Positions 37,836 through 48,910 of a stretch of DNA of 64,000 nt are shown here, piece by piece. Location: NCBI GenBank assembly GCA_018389105.1, contig JACATO010000120.1, positions 1,839,501 through 1,903,500 on the forward strand. The letters are read 5' to 3'. Numbering within the stretch: the stretch's first letter is position 1; each line of letters opens with the position of its first letter. The translations under genes and the position numbers were made by a program. Below the pieces are notes generated by a model. That model was given only the letters and a program-made list of their open reading frames with translations, did not search any database and had not been told where the DNA came from. The DNA comes from Nautilus pompilius. Taxonomy: Eukaryota; Mollusca; Cephalopoda; Nautilida; Nautilidae.

Positions 37836-38969
37836 TTAATTGGCTACCAGCAAATGTTGGAACTGGTTCGGATACGAAGTGGTTCCCAAGTTACTGATTC
37901 CATCCATGAAAGACTTATGAGTCTCCGGAGAAAAGGAATTCACAGGAGATATACCCGTGGGAAGAGAATCTGGAAAGCTCATGTTTGTAGAGAAGGAAGA
38001 AGATGAAGATGTTGTGTGTTGGTAGAAGTCGCTCAGCAGCCCGGGTTGTTGCTGCTGCTGGTGTTGGTGGTGGTGGTGGTGTAGGTTTGACTGCGAATGC
38101 TGTCGCTGTCGCTGCGGCTTCGTGCTGCTTAGACGTTGCTGCTGATCGACGAAGAACTCGAGGCGTGGGTCCCGGGGAGACAAAGATCGGGGACGTGTTG
38201 GCGAAGAGAAGGTCGACGTTTGGAGGCTAGCCGTCCTCTGCCGGAAGTAGTTGCCGAATTCGGTGGGCGAGAGTCTGGTGGGCCGTTTCACCTGGCTCTT
38301 CAGTTTCGTCGATCCGAATTTGGTTTGTGCGAAGGAAGCTGCGGTAAAGCGTGGGACCTGGGTTTGCTTGGCCAGAAACGAAGTGACCGTCGCCGTGGCG
38401 CTGCTGTTGTTGCCAGTGCTAGAATTAAAGAGAGAACCGGAAGGGGAAGTGGAATTGCTCCAGGTAGCGGGCGACGTCGGAGACGACGGGGACAGGCTCA
38501 AACTGCTCAGGGACGAAGACATGGATTCGATTGGCTTAAAGCACTGAGCTTCCGGGTTGAAGCCTTTGCTGACAGCTTGCACTTCGCGGTCGAATGTATC
38601 CGTTGGCTCCTCGTCCTTCTTGTCGCTGTACAAGATCTTAATACAGCCTTTCTCGCTTATTCTGTACGAAACCTCCGACGGATCGATCCACAGCGTGAGA
38701 TCAGCCGGCAGATACGTCTTGATTTCCTCGATGTCCAATCCGCTGGCAATTGCCGCCCTCTCGATATCTGGATCTATCTTCTCGCCATTCACCCGAATAC
38801 AGCGAAATCCGGATCCCTTGGCTGGCCTGTCGGGGTACCAGTGTCCTTCAAACTTTTTTTTCATCTTCTTCTCCAGCTCCTCGCCAAACAGATCCACCCA
38901 CCGACGCGGCAGCTTGTTGTAAAGGTAAGAAATAACAAAGTTCAATGCAACAGAAACTTCCACGTGCAT
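37836..38969 (-). CDS. Tob: Tob/BTG family antiproliferative protein
   Basis: A single uninterrupted exon encodes 377 residues, similar in length to vertebrate TOB1/TOB2. Residues 1-115 form the BTG/Tob domain. Box A includes YLYNKLPRRWVDLFGEEL and EGHWYPDRPAKGSGFRCI; box B includes LPADLTLWIDPSEVSYRI. This domain binds the CAF1/CNOT7 deadenylase of CCR4-NOT. A first PAM2 motif (GFNPEAQCFKP, residues 136-146) and a second one at the extreme C-terminus (F370) would bind the MLLE domain of poly(A)-binding protein, recruiting deadenylase to mRNA. Ser-Pro sites at 160, 163 and 166 fit the ERK-target cluster of vertebrate Tob. A Tob-specific block reading SFAQTKFGSTKLK lies at 212-224, and a His/Gln-rich tract at 297-308. 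The start is the first ATG after a strong splice acceptor, and the first residues match family N-termini. The protein acts in cytoplasm and nucleus to limit proliferation. Tob is distinguished from BTG1/2 by length and the PAM2 motifs; TOB1 versus TOB2 orthology cannot be assigned. Confidence 0.97.
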   Translation of the reverse strand: MHVEVSVALNFVISYLYNKLPRRWVDLFGEELEKKMKKKFEGHWYPDRPAKGSGFRCIRVNGEKIDPDIERAAIASGLDIEEIKTYLPADLTLWIDPSEVSYRISEKGCIKILYSDKKDEEPTDTFDREVQAVSKGFNPEAQCFKPIESMSSSLSSLSLSPSSPTSPATWSNSTSPSGSLFNSSTGNNSSATATVTSFLAKQTQVPRFTAASFAQTKFGSTKLKSQVKRPTRLSPTEFGNYFRQRTASLQTSTFSSPTRPRSLSPRDPRLEFFVDQQQRLSSTKPQRQRQHSQSNLHHHHHQHQQQQQPGLLSDFYQHTTSSSSSFSTNMSFPDSLPTGISPVNSFSPETHKSFMDGISNLGTTSYPNQFQHLLVAN

Positions 38970-39040
38970 TCTACCGGAATGTCTACAAAAAGGGCCAGAC
39001 TCAGACCTTATGGTGAGAGACTGCTATGCTGATGTTCGTC
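38970..39040 (-). other. Predicted 5' UTR part of Tob exon 2
   Basis: Seventy-one bases between a consensus acceptor (TTTTATTCTTAG on the minus strand, AG at 39,041-39,042) and the Tob start codon. It contains no upstream ATG. This fits the known layout of vertebrate TOB genes, where a non-coding first exon is spliced just upstream of an intact coding exon. Confidence 0.6.
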
Positions 39041-40719
39041 CTAAGAATAAAACAATTCAGTCGAATGATTCGTGTCCTGTAAATACGATCCGATTTTTGT
39101 CTCCCCGCTTACTTCACTGTCACGTAGTCGTCTCTTTCTTTAAAAAAATGTTCAGGTATTTCGTTTGTTGATTTCTGGAATTATAAACGATAAAATAAGA
39201 ATTATTGATATTTTTTTGTTGTCCTCATACGGATATTCTGAATAGAACCGTGAGCTTCAGCATTAAAAAACAAACATCCACATGGTGGAGTGAAAATGTG
39301 TTTTTTTTTTTAAAAAATTTATACCGTAGTAAAAATAAATTTCTCAGTCTGCTTCATCGGAGTATCAGGGATGTCCCCAGCCCCGAGCATCTGGGGACAG
39401 GAGATGCTTGTTGCAGAGTGAGCACCAGGAACGTGTGTGGTAGGTAACGCGAGTTACAGCAGCTGGTTGGGAAGCGATTCTGTTTAACGACGTAAAGTTT
39501 CGCCGAAATATGGAGGAGAGATTTCTTTGCCATCTATTGCGGGATGGTACTGATGTATAATAACAGATATTATAAGAGAAGCTTTCGCAGGAGCGAGAAG
39601 AAAGCTTGGTCTGTCCGTTCCTTCTGTAATTTAAGAAGTACTACCTGTTCGAAGCTGCAGTGGAGAATGCAGATAACAGGATCGCCTCGACTGCAGCGAT
39701 AAACAGGGGGCGATCTGGCTCCCAGCCACTGAGTGGGCATCGGCGATTTCGCCTTTGACAAACAACTGCCCCTAAACAGAATGTAGCCAAAATAGAAACT
39801 GCAGAGGCTACTTTCCCTTCCTTTGCCAATCTTTCCCCGTCATGTGGTGTGTGTGTGTGTGTGTGTGAGCAGTGCTTGTGTCCACACCCTCATCTCGACG
39901 CCCCCTACATCTATTTAAAGGTGCCAGGTAAAAAGCAAATATATTAAGGACCAGACGACCAATCTCTTAGCCAAGTCTTAGAGATTTACAGTAGACTGCC
40001 ATTCCTTTCGTTTTCACAGAGTCTATTTCCAGCACCGTACTTATGGAGAAAGTTCCTGGTTTGAGCGAAGATTCCAATTTTCCAAAACGCAAATTATTTT
40101 ATAAAAATTAGTTTTTTTCTTTCCGTAAAACGCGTTTGCTGACGAGATTCCAACGAGAAGCGGCGCCACCAGGCGGGCATTGTTAAAATCTCGGTAGAGT
40201 CCGCGTCCGAAGAATGCCTGCCGTTCCTGTTAATCATTAGTAGAGCGCATAAACACCCAACAGACAAGAGAACAGACACCGGGACCGAGGCTCAAGTTTT
40301 CCTGTGACGTAGTTCTTGCACTAAGCTTTCAATTGATGCCATTGTGCAAGGAGATGGAAACGAGGAATGCCCGTCGGAAACGTCTTTTTCGGGATGCGTA
40401 CGGAATGATGGCTGCTTCGAGAGCGGGTCACGTGATGAAACGATCTTCGTAACGATAGCAGTTTACTGGATAGATAATCCAGGCGTCATCAGATCATCTC
40501 TACCTGCCCGCGGGTAGGAGAGTTCGCCCCCAAAATTATAACCTTCATTTCTACATCTACAGACTGGATCCACTTCTAAAAGGTACTAATATTTAAGTAT
40601 TTGTAATTAGATAAATGAAGATAGATATTTAGGATTTTGTTACTGGCTTCCTGCTGGAGTCTGTACTAAACGATAAATTGGTGATGCCAGAAGCTCGTTT
40701 ATTGTTATTAAGTATAAAG

Positions 40720-40720
40720 C

Positions 40721-40754
<34 letters not shown>

Positions 40755-40780
40755 TAATAATAATAATAATAATAATAATA
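40720..40780 (+). repeat. (AAT)n microsatellite
   Basis: About 20 AAT triplets with one missing A, inside the predicted Tob intron. Confidence 0.97.
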
Positions 40781-40992
40781 GTTTTTAAAAAGAAATTAGA
40801 CGAATGTGTAAAAGAAATAGGGAGCTGATGTCTGTCTGTGGGTGCGGATCGTCTTCCTCTTGCCTGAACTTTTGTCTTGGATCACTCTCTGTGATCAATT
40901 ATTGATGAGTGTTCTGTGTGTAAACACCTGTACCTCGTTCAGCATCAGCAATCGATTGAAAACGACAGGAAAAAGAAGAAAAAAAGAAACTG

Positions 40993-41006
40993 GTTGCCCT
41001 AGTAAC
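40993..41006. promoter_or_regulatory. RFX X-box candidate in Tob intron
   Basis: GTTGCC-CT-AGTAAC fits the RFX consensus GTNRCC(N0-3)RGYAAC exactly. Roughly 0.1 chance matches with this 2-base spacing are expected in a window of this size. Function is unproven. Confidence 0.4.
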
Positions 41007-41790
41007 TAACCGACCGGAGTAAGGCCGGGCGAGCGAGTCGATGAGGGAAAGTGCGCAGACATTGAGTCTATCGGCGTCGTCACTCTCTGTCGGCAGGTTC
41101 GCGGTCCAGAAGTCTTATTTCAGTTTGGAATGGAGGAGGGAAGAGGGTTAATAGATTTAAGGGAACGATTGCTGATAAACCGAACAAGGCGCGTGCACTC
41201 GTGTGAGGAGGTTGCGACAAGCATCTCCGACATATGGCCGGTGCGGGGCGGATCAGACCGGTGTCCACACGTAAAATATTAACAGACAAATCCAGCAACA
41301 ACGAAAAACAGCAGAAAAAGAAGAAAAAAGGATGGAATTTTGAATTTTACATCGAAATGTTGGAAATATACAGGCTCTGGTACCGGCGGCGCTCGCCCAC
41401 ACCGTTCTTGATACCCGTTTCTCACCTCTTCCCTCCCTCCACACCTAAACATTTGTGTTTTTTTAAAGATATTCTACACGAGGACAGAAATTAAATTGGG
41501 AATAACTGTTTTACTTCCGTCATCTGTCCGACAGATAACAACGGCACCAGCCGGTTGAAGGCCGTCACTTTGTACAAATAGTGCACTTCAGTGTCGGTAG
41601 ATGCGCTTGATGAAGAGAAGGGTTAATTTCTACCTATCCGAGTTGATGACATGGCAGCGCGATTCGATCCGCCTTGACGGCAAGCAGAATCGTTAGAGTC
41701 GGTAGCTTGCGTGAAAAATGGGAACAATTCGTTATTTCGCTTGATTACACATCTAAACGTATGACGCTACCGCACCAGAACAACCCTGTC

Positions 41791-41900
41791 CACACAAAAC
41801 TCGCTATCAGTTCCGGGTTACACTGCCTTCCTCATCCGCGATGATGCTGCTGCACCACACAAAACTCGCCATCAGTTCCCGATTACACTGCCTTCCTCGC
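41791..41900 (+). repeat. Two-copy tandem duplication, 65-bp period
   Basis: Copies start at 41,791 and 41,856. Both contain CACACAAAACTCGC, ATCAGTTCC and TTACACTGCCTTCCTC, with a few substitutions, so the duplication is not very recent. Confidence 0.85.
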
Positions 41901-42682
41901 CCGGTGACTTGCACTTTATTCATTGCCGAATTTCTGATTACGGACAGTAAAAATAGATACTAAGCAAATGAAAAAAGAAAAGAAAAACAGATGACTGCGC
42001 TCAACTTAATCGAAGTTCCAATATATCGATGACATTTAAAAATGATCGCTTTTGGAGATATTACTCAACACCCACGCTGCTTTAGGGGATAGCGATATTA
42101 GCTAGCTTGGAGTTTGTATAACACTCAGCAAATAGATGTGACTTCTCTTAAGCAAACCGCAGCCAGTACAATTAACAGCAACAGCGTGTACATATTAATT
42201 AGTCACTTATTTCTAATATGCAAATGAGCGGAAAGAGCAGCGTCTGTTTGATCTGCTCATAAACATGGCCTCGTTTTATTAGGCACTGGTGGCAAACAAT
42301 GACTCGTTTTAAATTACTTTTGGGGATAATTAATTACCTTATGTCGCGGCTATCGTTGTTTCACCCAGGGCCTGCAGATTCAGCTGATGACCTGAAGATA
42401 AACCAGATAGAGCGGGCGGCGGGCGGTACGGTGGTGGCTGCATGTCCACCATCTAATTTCAAAAGAAACCGCCTCTCCCCTAATCCCCTTCTCTAACTCC
42501 CTCCCCTCCCAACTCATTCCTGCTTCCATCTCCGGGAATGGTAACAGCGAGTGACTAAAAAGCGGAACCTGAACTGCGCACAACAGGAGCTATCAGAAAT
42601 AGCGAGGCGATCAGCTGCTGCGTGTCAAATATAGAAAATATGGAGAGTCATTGACGTAGCGCAGAGAACAAACACGGCAACG

Positions 42683-42721
42683 AAGAGAGAGAGAGAGAGA
42701 GAGGAGAGAGGGAGAGAGAGA
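42683..42721 (+). repeat. Short (GA)n microsatellite
   Basis: About 39 bases of GA repeat with two breaks, inside the predicted Tob intron. Confidence 0.95.
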
Positions 42722-43050
42722 TGCCGCAACACCACCATCTATGGTCTGCCTCAGTCATGTAAACACTACCTTCACATGTCTAAAATATTTCCCCTTGGCA
42801 AGCGTCAGGTACGAATTCTTCTCTCTCCTTCGCAGCCCTGCTTGCTAATACATACACACAGCAAACAGGTGCCCCCCCAAAAAACACAAACAAACAACGG
42901 CAGGGGATGTGCTGCGACTCGGAGACGTGCACACAGATGTACATTTCTCCAGCCCCCAGGTACCATATGTTGCCGTCCGTGTGAGAAAACACGCCTGCCT
43001 TTTAGTCCACCATCTCGTTCGAAGTACAAAGATAACGGTTTTAAACTCAC

Positions 43051-43177
43051 CTTCTCGGTCAGATCTTCGGTTTGCAGTGGAAAAGAACTGTCTTGGAGTA
43101 GTTTGGTACAAAAGTAAAAAGTATTTACAGCCTTCGAAGCAACATCCACCTCGTCTAGTCGCTTTGGAAATAGCTCT
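43051..43177 (-). other. Predicted non-coding Tob exon 1
   Basis: About 127 bases from a TTCAGAG initiator-like start (A at 43,177), 26 bases after the TATA box, to a consensus donor at 43,050. It contains one upstream ATG with a 6-residue frame. No protein resemblance was seen in the longer overlapping frames. The assignment to Tob rests on strand, order and matching splice signals; another gene's exon or chance is possible. Confidence 0.45.
43125..43145 (-). CDS. Upstream ORF (MLLRRL) in predicted Tob leader
   Basis: Within predicted exon 1 an ATG at 43,145 opens a frame of six codons ending in TAA, well upstream of the splice donor. Short upstream frames of this sort can dampen translation of the main frame. 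The peptide itself is unlikely to have a function. Its reality depends on the exon 1 model. Confidence 0.3.
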   Translation of the reverse strand: MLLRRL

Positions 43178-43197
43178 GAACCGACAGCAGACAGGGC

Positions 43198-43203
43198 TTT
43201 ATA
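43198..43203 (-). promoter_or_regulatory. TATA box of predicted Tob promoter
   Basis: TATAAA on the minus strand in the context CCTATAAAGCCC, with a TTCAG initiator-like word 20-26 bases downstream. A TATA-type promoter suits an inducible immediate-early-like gene such as Tob. Confidence 0.45.
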
Positions 43204-43224
43204 GGCCGACTCATTAATATTCAT

Positions 43225-43232
43225 TTGCGCAA
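43225..43232. promoter_or_regulatory. TTGCGCAA palindrome (C/EBP-type site)
   Basis: The perfect palindrome TTGCGCAA, the core C/EBP bZIP consensus, lies 22 bases upstream of the TATA box. ATTCAT flanks it on both sides (43,219-43,224 and 43,236-43,241). Confidence 0.4.
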
Positions 43233-43250
43233 GAATATTCATACTTCAAA

Positions 43251-44662
43251 TCCTTGTAGCTTTTTGCCCAACGCTCTTAATAATATTTTAAAGCGCAAAC
43301 TTGATTAACATGCAAACAAAAATCTAGCTAAAATTAATACTGATCGGCATCGATTTTTAAATTAGTGACTCCGTCTGGCACTACATACCAGCGCGGATTG
43401 TTTTTGTTTTTTTTCGATTGCCAGGGTGAGAAGAACCAACGTCATTCATTCATAAACGCTATCAGGCCCGATGTGTATATCAGCTCGCCGCTCACCAGCT
43501 GTTCTAAACAACTATATCCTATTTTTGCCCATTCTAGCAATAACACCTTTGTCACAACCAGTCTGTTTGCCGAGGTTGCCAACAGATGTCGCTCTGTCGT
43601 CTCACCTACTCAACCAGACTGCATGACCCCTCTCTCTCTCTCTCTCTCAAAAAAATATAAATAAATAGGTGTGCATTGAGAAATTATGTGCGAGATTTCG
43701 ACTTATTGGTAAGGGAAGAGTTGGAAGGTAGGAGTCTGGCATGCAGGCTGGGGCTGGGGGATGGTGTATTAATACGGGTATTGCTCTCGTATGAGGACGG
43801 AATATACATGATACAGAAGGTCACGGGCAGATAACTTAAAATACAAAGAGAGATGGAGAGAGATGGAGAACGTTAACATATTACCAAAAACAATCAAGGA
43901 TGGATTTTTACTAAATTCTCCGTCGGTATGTGAGATTCGGACACGAATAGAAACAGATTTAAATTAATACGAGCAAAGAAAAGCAAACGCGGATTATTAT
44001 TATTATTTTTTTTTAAAAGACAACAACAAACAAACAAGAACTAATTATAGCAGCACCACATGGTGATACAGACGGTCTACCTGCGCGGTATTGACTGGCT
44101 GCCGTGTGTATACGCAATTGAGGAGACTCGCGATAGAGAGACAAATTTAGGAAAGATAAACAAAACCGGGTGAGAAAACAATGTAGGAGAAGATAAAAAT
44201 ACTCTCCTACCCAGCCCACGACCGTTAATCAGAGAGGTACACGTTCTTGCGCTCGACAATCTGCTCTCTCTCTCTCTCTCGCATCCGCATATTTCTTGAT
44301 AAATTGACTGCCACAGAAATACCATATGAAAGGAAGGCAGTAACAGCATGAAGTGTATGAGAGACCATCATTCAGAATCTAGCATATTGATTATACACTT
44401 TAAAAATCTTTATCTGTGCTTGAAAACAAACCACCACAACAACACAATAAATACTTGAAAAGGGCAGCTTCCTATGTTCGTATGTGCAGACTCTTACAGA
44501 TAAAAATCAAATACAAACAATATTAATTTTATATTTCGAAAGATGAAATTTTTACTCGGTTGAGTGTTGCATCTGTTTGAGAAATAAATATGGAAAATAT
44601 AATTTATTGAAAAAATGAATGTTAAATTGAGGAGAAATAATGGAAATTAAGAATTAGAAACA

Positions 44663-44663
<1 letters not shown>
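43251..44663. other. Upstream region of predicted Tob promoter
   Basis: No gene recognised. It contains short CT runs (43,625-43,648 and 44,263-44,281) and an A/T homopolymer tract near 44,005. Regulatory content beyond the sites listed is unknown. Confidence 0.4.
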
Positions 44664-44709
<46 letters not shown>

Positions 44710-44810
44710 GGAGGGAGAGGAAGAGGGAAGAGCGAGATGGGACGGAGGAAGAGGGGAGAGCGAGAGAGAGAGAGCGAGCGAGCGAGAGAGAGAGAGAGAG
44801 AGAGAGAGAT
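44664..44810 (+). repeat. GA microsatellite
   Basis: (GA)n with inserted GGGAGGGAGAGGAAGAGG and GCGAGCGAGCGAG words. Serine/leucine frames on the minus strand are low-complexity. Confidence 0.95.
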
Positions 44811-46095
44811 AGCATAGCCGCCCCATAGCGACGAGTAAATCCCCGAGGGAACAGTTTTTTAAACTCTCTATTACCCAATAATGGGGGTCAATCAAATATC
44901 CTTCAAGTTAGGTTCTGACATCCTCATTCATCCTGTGTTCTCCGTCGCTGAAGCTTCTCGCTTTGGTATAAATGAACTGACTACAGGGCAAAACAACAGC
45001 AGCACACATCGATCTGGTTCGGATCGCGTTGGGTTACAGATTCGATTTATTACGCAGCTTGTAGCTGCTGCAGATATTTGTTGCTAGAATTGTTTTCCTG
45101 TTTTCCTCTCGGCTGGGGAAACCTCGCCCTGGTGAGTGAGTTCCGCGAGAGAGAGAGAGAGACAGTGCGCCGAGCGAGCGAGTGACGTAGGCGGTGCGTC
45201 AGAAGATAATCCCTGACGGAAGATTCCTCAGCCGGTCTTCTGTTTTCGGTAAACAACCGAGAACTATTTATGCCCAAAGTGACTAGCTGAAGAAAAACTC
45301 CTTTTTGTTTTTGCTGTTTATTTGTGTGAAAGGGGTCAAAACGTAAACAGAAAAAAGAAAAAAAAGTCTTCGTTGCTTAGCAACAACATCGGTATGACAG
45401 CATAACCATGGCGATTTTGATAGCGTTGCAAGCATATAAATATGCAAATACAAGGTATACCTGCGCATAAAATCGCCGGTAAGAGTTTAATTAATTATTA
45501 TTTAAGATATAAATTTAAAGATTAGTAGTGTTGTGAAGGAGCTGCTGATTTGCTTTTAATTAATGTGTTTTTTTCTGTCTGTGGTTTGTTTTTAGCTCCG
45601 AATTCTACACACTGAGGTATGGAACTTCTCCGATATTTGTTTTAAAATGATGCAGTTGAATATAACCGAAGACATTCGCTGCCTCACACGTGAAAAAGAA
45701 GTAAAACTAAAGTGAAGCATCTCGGACACGGAACAAACCAATTTATAATAAGACAATGGACGCAGAACCGAAGATACACGAAAACCAGTGATGATTCTGT
45801 ACAGGGGGCAAGATTTCCCAGATCTATTGGCCATTAATTAACTTGTGAATCACTAAAAAACGTGATTTGTTGCGGCCTATGGATACTTCGAAGCAGAATA
45901 GCTCTCCCCTCCCAAAACATGCGATCTTTTAGAAGTTTCCATTGAATGTATTTTGATTTTACACCACGCAGGATGATATATTCTGTTGATGCTACTGACA
46001 CCAAGTGCATTGCCGTCTCTGGTTCCTTACTACAGTCAGCAGGAATCATCTATCTCGTTTCAGGAATGACTTCTTATATTTACCTGTCCGTACCA

Positions 46096-46096
<1 letters not shown>
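44811..46096. other. Non-coding, no gene recognised
   Basis: 45,090-45,280 is GC-richer, with a GA run (45,148-45,162) and a CRE half-like TGACGTAG. An RFX-like palindrome lies at 45,372-45,384. No coding exon recognised. Confidence 0.4.
45372..45384. promoter_or_regulatory. RFX-like palindrome GTTGCTTAGCAAC
   Basis: A perfect 13-base inverted repeat close to the RFX/MDBP consensus (one C-to-T difference in the left half-site). It lies about 2.2 kb upstream of the predicted Tob start. Confidence 0.35.

Positions 46097-46169
<73 letters not shown>
46097..46169 (+). repeat. (TTA)n microsatellite
   Basis: About 24 TTA triplets without interruption. Confidence 0.97.
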
Positions 46170-46170
<1 letters not shown>

Positions 46171-46529
46171 ACTAACTGCCTGCGTCTTTCTCAAGTATTC
46201 TATCGACGGGTGAGAAGTATTCGAGTTTCACGAAGAAGTCAGCGCCACGTGATAACACAGGGCGCTCTTTCAAATGTTGTGATGACTCAGATGTAAGCAG
46301 GAATTATTTGCTAGCCCATGAAAAGATTTACTACGACCAATAAATGGCCAGCCGACCCTTTATATATAATTAAGTAGTTACGCATTAAAAAAACCATTCG
46401 AGTACATTTTTAAATCAGTTGGAGTGGGTGAATCGAGCAGTAAGGGCGAGAGAACCGAATTCCTGACCAATTACATTTAAAACTTCACTATATACTGAGA
46501 GCGCGACGTCTCTCCCATTAGTCCGCACG

Positions 46530-46530
<1 letters not shown>
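46170..46530. other. Non-coding spacer
   Basis: Nothing recognised. Confidence 0.45.
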
Positions 46531-46567
<37 letters not shown>

Positions 46568-46579
46568 TCTCTCTTTCTC

Positions 46580-46624
<45 letters not shown>
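46531..46624 (+). repeat. (CT)n microsatellite
   Basis: About 94 bases of CT repeat with CCAT interruptions. The flanks share the word CCGCACGGTT (46,523-46,532 and 46,631-46,640), suggesting a small duplication around the repeat. Confidence 0.95.
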
Positions 46625-46629
<5 letters not shown>

Positions 46630-46640
46630 TCCGCACGGTT

Positions 46641-47997
46641 TTATTCGATCCGTGTAGGATGCTAATGGGAATTCGGTAAAAGATAAAATTGCATTTTCAC
46701 TTCACCTCAAAAAAGGAACGATATTCAAAATAAAACAAATAGCGATGTTTTATTTATACAAATAGTTTGTTTTATAAGACAAAAGAAATTATATCCATAT
46801 TAATGCAATCTTACAATTAGGAAAAAAACTGCTAATATAACCGGCCGATTTGAGCCGCGCTGCCATCTCATCTATTTTACCTTAAGAAGTGAAGTCTTGT
46901 TCACGTTTTTAACGGCTCTGTTTTTTCGTTACTAGGACATTTTCCAAATTAAAATCGTCTGCTATCCAAACATAACGTACACACAGGGGGAACCTGCCCA
47001 CCGATTGAGTATTTCACAGTTACATGCATTTTAATTTGCTCTCCTCCGGTATTTTTTCTGGCCTCAACGATGATAACCCGCAATGAATTTAGTTGTAAAT
47101 TTTTACATACACTGGCAGCCACAAGTACGGACTGGTCAACAAAACCATTCAACAAGCATAAAGATAATATTTGGATAAGCCGTGTGTTGTGTGATGAAAA
47201 TTCGAAAATAGACTTTCTTTTTTTACATATGGATTTATTAACAATCACGTGCTTCTAAAATATATGCACTAATTAATCACGTGTCTCCATCGAGGTATCC
47301 CTCTTAATGGTATCTGAGTTATTTTATTGATACTCAGCCGCTACTGCATTGGGGAGGCAAAGGCTAAATTGTTAATGTCAAACGACTTACGCCTATAAGA
47401 ACTAGCACCGGCCTCTCCTATATCTATGTTTGGAGAGTACTGTTCAAAAGGAAAACAGAAATGAAGTAAGGCACAACATTAAGCCTTTGAAAGTTTCACT
47501 AGTTGTGCCTGAAGCAGCTACACGACCCAAGGAAAAGACATTGTTACCTCATCTTTAATAACCGGAACAAAGAATCAAAAGCCCATCTTGACGTGGGATT
47601 TTCACAACGTTTACTATCCTTCCAATTCATTGTCAAGTAAGAAAGTTGGTTTTCAGATCCCTTATGTCGGTAAAGATGGTTGACATTGCGAAACAATAGG
47701 GAACATAACCGAATGGAGTCTCTCGGCGCGACAGTAAAGGAACGATTGCTCTAGCTCTTCAGTTTTTCCCTGGCACCTTAATACTAACTTTTACAGAGAA
47801 AGTTTTCTGTTTGGTCTGGACTTTGACCTGTTTTCTCCCAAAGTTTCAACTGTGTTAGGCTTTCGCCGCTGCTGTATGTCCGACTGGTGAGCTTCGAGAA
47901 AAATTAAAATTCATTATATTTAGCGGAATTAATCGTGATCATTTGCACAATCTCCAACTTTCCAGCAGGTTCTGCATGAGGCTAGAAAAAAGCCACA
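46641..47997. other. Non-coding, no gene recognised
   Basis: AT-rich unique sequence. Minus-strand frame 46,949-47,248 (99 codons) is anonymous. Confidence 0.45.
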
Positions 47998-48434
47998 GAG
48001 GGAGAGAGAGAGAGAGAGAGATGACGTCAGTACAGATAGATATGACGTCAGTACAGAGAGATATGACGTCAATACAGAGAGATATTACGTCAGTACAGAT
48101 AGAGAGAGAAATGACGTCACTACAGAGAGATATTACGTCAGTACAGATAGAGAGAGAAATGACGTCAGTACAGATAGATATGGCGTCAATACAGAGAGAG
48201 ATATTACGTCAGTACAGATAGAGAGAGAGAAATGACGTCAGTACAGATAGATATGACGTCACTACAGAGAGATATTACGTCAGTACAGATAGAGAGAGAA
48301 ATGACGTCAGTACAGAGAGAGATATTACGTCAGTACAGAGAGATATTACGTCAGTACAGATAGAGAGAGAAATGACGTCAGTACAGAGAGAGATATTACG
48401 TCAGTACAGATAGAGAGATAGAGAGAAAGAGAGA
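47998..48434 (+). repeat. GA satellite with TGACGTCA palindromes (second array)
   Basis: About 18 units alternate two forms, ATGACGTCAGTACAGA and ATTACGTCAGTACAGA, separated by (GA)n or GATAGATAT, giving a higher-order period near 50 bp. Nine exact TGACGTCA octamers are present, plus about eight TTACGTCA variants that still keep the ACGTCA half-site. The unit is clearly homologous to the 18.5-kb array, but the two-form alternation is specific to this locus. Confidence 0.95.
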
Positions 48435-48910
48435 ATCAACAAGAATGGGAAAACGCACCTGTTATCTTTTCCAGGTAAAATTCCAGCAGGGGGAGGGGTC
48501 ACAAGTTCCATAAAAGATTTATTCTTCCAAAAAGATCGATCTGAACCTGTTCACCATCTTTGGTTCAGGATGGAGGGATTAGTGTTGACCAGAACCGTTG
48601 ATAGTGTTGCGATGTAACAGCGATCACACAGCAAAACACTTGGTGTTCAGTTCGCGCGAGAACATGGGAAATTGACAGCCGTTTGTTAATTATGTGCGGT
48701 ATCAAGAAAGCGCCCTCTTTTATCTACTGGAGATAACTTTTAACGGCGAGGCGGATTTCTTAGCACTTGCTCAGTGTACGCCGAGCTGCGTGTGGGTTAG
48801 CTAAAGAGTTACTTCCCTTCTAATCGGCGCTGTTTTCAGAAAGAAAACGTCGACTGCGAAAGTTTTATTCTTATCTCTGGGGAAAAAAAAAAAAAACCGA
48901 AGGAAGTGGT
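48435..48910. other. Non-coding spacer between satellites
   Basis: Unique mixed sequence ending in a short A-run (48,883-48,895) just before the 34-bp satellite. Confidence 0.45.

Larger units (their letters stand above)
39041..43050 (-). other. Predicted 4.0-kb Tob 5' UTR intron
   Basis: Bounded by a donor reading GAAG|GTGAGT (GT at 43,049-43,050) and a pyrimidine-rich acceptor ending TTCTTAG (39,041-39,042), both on the minus strand. The interior has no recognisable coding exon. It holds an AAT repeat (40,720-40,780), a tandem duplication (41,791-41,900), a GA run (42,683-42,721), an RFX-type X-box (40,993-41,006) and GC-richer patches at 40.1-40.45 and 41.0-41.4 kb. Donor and acceptor pairing is inferred. 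Confidence 0.5.

Noticed and set aside
38136..39032. 298-codon plus-strand frame
   Set aside because: It lies antisense to the Tob coding exon, has no family resemblance, and is open because of Tob codon composition.
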